From JBAXRT01 sp037131065 (GTDB taxonomy: Bacteria > Bacteroidota > Bacteroidia > Bacteroidales > FEN-979), in NCBI GenBank assembly GCA_037131065.1, contig JBAXRT010000117.1:1-9335 (forward strand): a stretch of 9,335 nt of DNA, in the 5' to 3' direction. The position numbers and the translations under genes are program-made. The notes under the pieces were generated by a model, which ran no database searches, was not told the origin of the DNA, and was given only the letters and a program-made list of their open reading frames with translations. Positions 7,200 to 9,335 of the stretch are shown piece by piece (position 1 is the first letter of the stretch; every line of letters begins with the position of its first letter).

Positions 7200-8126
7200 A
7201 TGAAAATTATCACAACAGCCATTTTACTGGGAATCACGCTGCTTGCAGTTCCCATTTTAAGCTTCTTTTTCGGCACTGCCCTTGGCCCGCTGGAATGGAA
7301 AGCCCTGAACACCCTGACCATCATGCTGGTGATCGTCGTTGCCTATTGTTTTATCGTGGGCGAGCTTACCCGGAACAATTCACAGGTCGACAAACTCTGG
7401 AGCCTCCTCCCGATCGCCTATTCATGGATCGTTGCCGGGTACGGCGACTACTCTCCGAGGCTTGTGCTTATGAGCATACTCGTAACACTTTGGGGCGTTC
7501 GGCTCACGATAAATTTTGCCATGAAGGGCGCCTATCAGTGGCGCTTCTGGACTGGCGAAGAGGATTACCGTTGGGTAGTCCTGCGACAAAAACCGGAATT
7601 TCAGCCCCGCTGGAAGTGGACCCTCTTTAACCTCTTTTTCATCTCCGGTTACCAGAATGTACTCATCTTTCTTTTTACCCTGCCAGCCATCGTGGCCCTT
7701 CAGAACAATACAGCCCCGCTGGGTATAATCGACTTCGTCGCTGCCGGACTGATGTTCTTCTTCATTGTTTTCGAGACCATCGCCGACATCCAGCAATGGA
7801 ACTTCCAGAGTAAAAAATGGGCCATGATAAAAGCCGGCGGAGAGCTTACCGGCGATTACAAAAAGGGATTCCTCGACAAAGGCCTGTGGGCCCTCAGCCG
7901 CCACCCAAACTATTTTGCAGAGCAGTCCATCTGGGTATGTTTCTACCTTTTCAGCATCGCTGCCGGCGGACAGTGGTTCAACTGGAGCATTGCCGGATGC
8001 CTGCTGCTGGTTGTCCTTTTCCAGGGAAGTTCAGCCTTCAGTGAAGAGATCAGTGCCGGGAAATATCCTGAATATTCCGCCTACCAGAAGAAAGTATCAA
8101 GGTTCATTCCCCTCAGAGGAAAATAG
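7200..8126 (+). CDS. DUF1295 membrane protein, steroid 5-alpha-reductase-like
   Basis: This 308-residue inner-membrane protein belongs to the DUF1295 family, related to the C-terminal domain of steroid 5-alpha-reductases and to isoprenylcysteine methyltransferases. Bacterial members mostly have no assigned substrate; reduction of a double bond in a lipid or isoprenoid is a family-level guess. Hydrophobic segments lie near residues 4-26, 38-55, 68-80, 89-105, 142-166, 174-194 and 239-275. The diagnostic end of the family is clear: KGLWALSRHPNYFAEQ (227-242) and a terminal SEEISAGKYPEYSAYQKKV block (281-299). The frame remains open upstream to a GTG at 7119, but ATG 7200 is preferred because the extra 27 residues are basic and unlike the family. 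A TspO gene follows 70 bp downstream on the same strand. Confidence 0.88.
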   Translation: MKIITTAILLGITLLAVPILSFFFGTALGPLEWKALNTLTIMLVIVVAYCFIVGELTRNNSQVDKLWSLLPIAYSWIVAGYGDYSPRLVLMSILVTLWGVRLTINFAMKGAYQWRFWTGEEDYRWVVLRQKPEFQPRWKWTLFNLFFISGYQNVLIFLFTLPAIVALQNNTAPLGIIDFVAAGLMFFFIVFETIADIQQWNFQSKKWAMIKAGGELTGDYKKGFLDKGLWALSRHPNYFAEQSIWVCFYLFSIAAGGQWFNWSIAGCLLLVVLFQGSSAFSEEISAGKYPEYSAYQKKVSRFIPLRGK

Positions 8127-8163
8127 AAAAAGGAAATCGGTAAAAAGTACAGGGATCAGGGGG

Positions 8164-8194
8164 GTTGTGACAACACGCATCAAAATATTATAAT
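8164..8194 (+). promoter_or_regulatory. Palindrome and promoter-like boxes before tspO
   Basis: The gap before the TspO gene holds a perfect short palindrome, GTTGT-G-ACAAC (8164-8174). It overlaps TTGTGA (8165-8170), which is 18 bp from an exact TATAAT (8189-8194). This would be a fair sigma-70 type promoter with a possible operator, but Bacteroidota primary promoters normally use TAnnTTTG. The -10 box also ends 2 bp before the ATG at 8197. If used, it would favour translation from the in-frame ATG at 8203 or 8209. Confidence 0.25.
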
Positions 8195-8196
8195 TC

Positions 8197-8676
8197 ATGC
8201 TTATGAAGATGACAAGGATACTTAGACTTATCCTATCGCTGGCCATTCCGCTGGCCATTGGTGCCATTGCCGGCATGTTCACAACCGATGCGATACCCGG
8301 ATGGTACGCCTCTCTGAACCGCCCTGCAATCAATCCTCCGAACTGGGTGTTCGGCCCTGTCTGGACGCTTCTGTATATTCTGATGGGAATCTCCCTCTTC
8401 CTGATCTGGTCATCCTCCCCCTCGCGACAAAGGAATCTTGCACTGGCAATTTTTTTTATCCAGCTTTTGCTGAATTTTTTATGGAGTTTCCTCTTCTTTT
8501 ATTTCCGTGTGATCGGTCTGGCCCTAGTTGAAATCGTCATCCTCTGGCTGTCCATCATTCTGATGATCTGCCTTTTCAGAAAAATAAAACCCATGGCCGC
8601 TTACCTGAACATACCCTACCTGTTGTGGGTCAGCTTTGCAACCATACTGAATGCGGCCTATTTTCATCTGAACTGA
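8197..8676 (+). CDS. tspO: TspO/MBR family membrane protein
   Basis: TspO proteins (tryptophan-rich sensory protein, peripheral benzodiazepine receptor homologue) are five-helix membrane proteins that bind porphyrins and other hydrophobic ligands. In bacteria they are linked to tetrapyrrole and stress responses. This one has 159 residues, the usual size. Family hallmarks are PGWYASLNRPAINPP (34-48), NWVFGPVWTLLYILMG (49-64), LLNFLWSFLFF (91-101) and the C-terminal PYLLWVSFATILNAAYF (140-156). Five hydrophobic helices fit near residues 8-28, 51-72, 80-102, 106-126 and 133-155. ATG codons at 8197, 8203 and 8209 are all possible starts; the first is listed. It lies 70 bp after the DUF1295 gene, so the two may share a transcript, although promoter-like boxes lie between them. 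The exact ligand is unknown. Confidence 0.94.
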   Translation: MLMKMTRILRLILSLAIPLAIGAIAGMFTTDAIPGWYASLNRPAINPPNWVFGPVWTLLYILMGISLFLIWSSSPSRQRNLALAIFFIQLLLNFLWSFLFFYFRVIGLALVEIVILWLSIILMICLFRKIKPMAAYLNIPYLLWVSFATILNAAYFHLN

Positions 8677-8725
8677 ACAGGGAAATCATTTTACCCACTA
8701 TAATGGGGCGACTCAACAGCATCAA

Positions 8726-9335
8726 ATGAAAAAATATTTCCGGATATATCTTTTAAGTTCCCTCCTGACGACTTGTGCACTTCAATCTGCTACGGCGCAG
8801 AACGAACGGCATTACACCTGCTACCGCACTGAGGATCCGATCCTGGCCGACGGATTGCTGAACGAACCATCCTGGAGCCTGGCCGAATGGTCGGATGATT
8901 TCATCGATATCACCGGCGATCCCAAACTGAAGCCTCCACTCACAACCAGGATCAAAATGCTGTGGGATGATGACTGCCTCTATGTTGCGGCCGAGCTGAT
9001 GGAACCACACATCTGGGCAACGATCCATAAAAGAGATGAGGTGATCTTCGCTGACAATGATTTCGAGATTTTCCTCGACCCCGATGGAAATGGCCTGAAT
9101 TACTATGAGATCGAAGTCAATGCTTTTGGAACGGTGTGGGACCTGCTGCTCACAAAAGCTTACAAAGACCGTGGACAGCCCGTCACCAGCTGGGATCTGA
9201 AAGAATTAAAGACCGGCATTCACATCAAAGGATCGATGAATGATCCTTCAAGACCCGATACCTCCTGGACCGTGGAAATGGCCCTTCCCCTGAAAGAACT
9301 GATGATCGGAAAAAAGCCCGGTAGCCGGCCTGCGG
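8726..9335 (+). CDS. Secreted carbohydrate-binding family 9-like protein (3' end outside window)
   Basis: An ATG at 8726 opens a frame that runs off the window end after 203 codons. The N-terminus is a signal peptide: MKK, a hydrophobic stretch at about 6-20, then SATA with cleavage before Gln25. LTTC at 14-17 resembles a lipobox poorly (Thr at -1), so signal peptidase I processing is more likely. The mature part reads as a family 9 carbohydrate-binding-like domain (DOMON-related beta sandwich): ADGLLNEPSW (41-50), TRIKMLWDDDCLYVAAEL (74-91), DNDFEIFLDPDG (110-121), NYYEIEVNAFGTVWDL (125-140) and WTVEMALPLKEL (181-192). Such proteins are common in Bacteroidota and often lie at the cell surface with polysaccharide-related functions, though the ligand here is unknown. 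The gap from tspO is 49 bp and contains TATAAT at 8699-8704 without a clear partner box. The missing part may include further domains. Confidence 0.85.
   Translation, partial: MKKYFRIYLLSSLLTTCALQSATAQNERHYTCYRTEDPILADGLLNEPSWSLAEWSDDFIDITGDPKLKPPLTTRIKMLWDDDCLYVAAELMEPHIWATIHKRDEVIFADNDFEIFLDPDGNGLNYYEIEVNAFGTVWDLLLTKAYKDRGQPVTSWDLKELKTGIHIKGSMNDPSRPDTSWTVEMALPLKELMIGKKPGSRPA

Noticed and set aside
6848..7630. Plus-strand open frame of 260 codons spanning the ATP-grasp start and the DUF1295 gene
   Set aside because: It is antisense to ATP-grasp in its first third and out of frame with DUF1295 in the rest. Both overlapped genes have strong family motifs.
8753..9028. Minus-strand open frame of 91 codons near the right end
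   Set aside because: It is antisense to the signal peptide and carbohydrate-binding-like domain of the plus-strand gene beginning at 8726.

Overview
The window looks like part of a chromosome from an anaerobic or environmental member of the Bacteroidota, at roughly 50% GC. The clues are a DUF6515-type secreted protein and a family 9-like carbohydrate-binding protein, signal peptides cleaved just before Gln (a common pattern in this phylum), weak or absent Shine-Dalgarno sequences, and TAnnTTTG-like promoter cores. It is dense in genes: nine protein-coding genes, two of them cut by the window edges. I see no RNA genes, insertion sequences, CRISPR arrays or broken internal genes.

Layout. (1) 1-2281, central carbon metabolism: the C-terminal third of transketolase, then glucose-6-phosphate isomerase 23 bp downstream on the same strand. 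(2) 2282-2440, an AT-rich non-coding gap. (3) 2441-5911, three tightly spaced plus-strand genes. They encode a secreted DUF6515 protein with Asn-Val repeats, an RsbW/SpoIIAB-like ATPase fused to a GNAT acetyltransferase region, and a histone-deacetylase-fold enzyme close to acetylpolyamine aminohydrolase. The gaps are only 11 and 13 bp. (4) 5935-7098, a minus-strand ATP-grasp ligase that converges on the deacetylase gene with 23 bp between stops. (5) 7200-8676, two plus-strand integral membrane proteins: a DUF1295 (steroid 5-alpha-reductase-like) protein and a TspO/MBR protein. (6) 8726 to the end, the N-terminal part of a secreted family 9-like carbohydrate-binding protein.

The most interesting part is 3358-7098. 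A protein joining an anti-sigma/serine-kinase-type ATPase to an acetyltransferase sits directly before a zinc-dependent deacetylase, and an ATP-grasp ligase faces them. This has the logic of a writer and eraser of acyl groups, either on proteins (compare AcuA/AcuC control of acetyl-CoA synthetase) or on a small amine that the ligase uses. From a recalled alignment, the deacetylase keeps its whole catalytic set but seems to lack two acidic residues that recognise polyamines in the M. ramosa enzyme, so its substrate may be different. No function for the cluster can be proved from sequence alone.

The first ~50 bases carry an in-frame stop and three substitutions at conserved transketolase positions, every one with A as the changed base. 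This looks more like poor sequence at a contig end than real biology.
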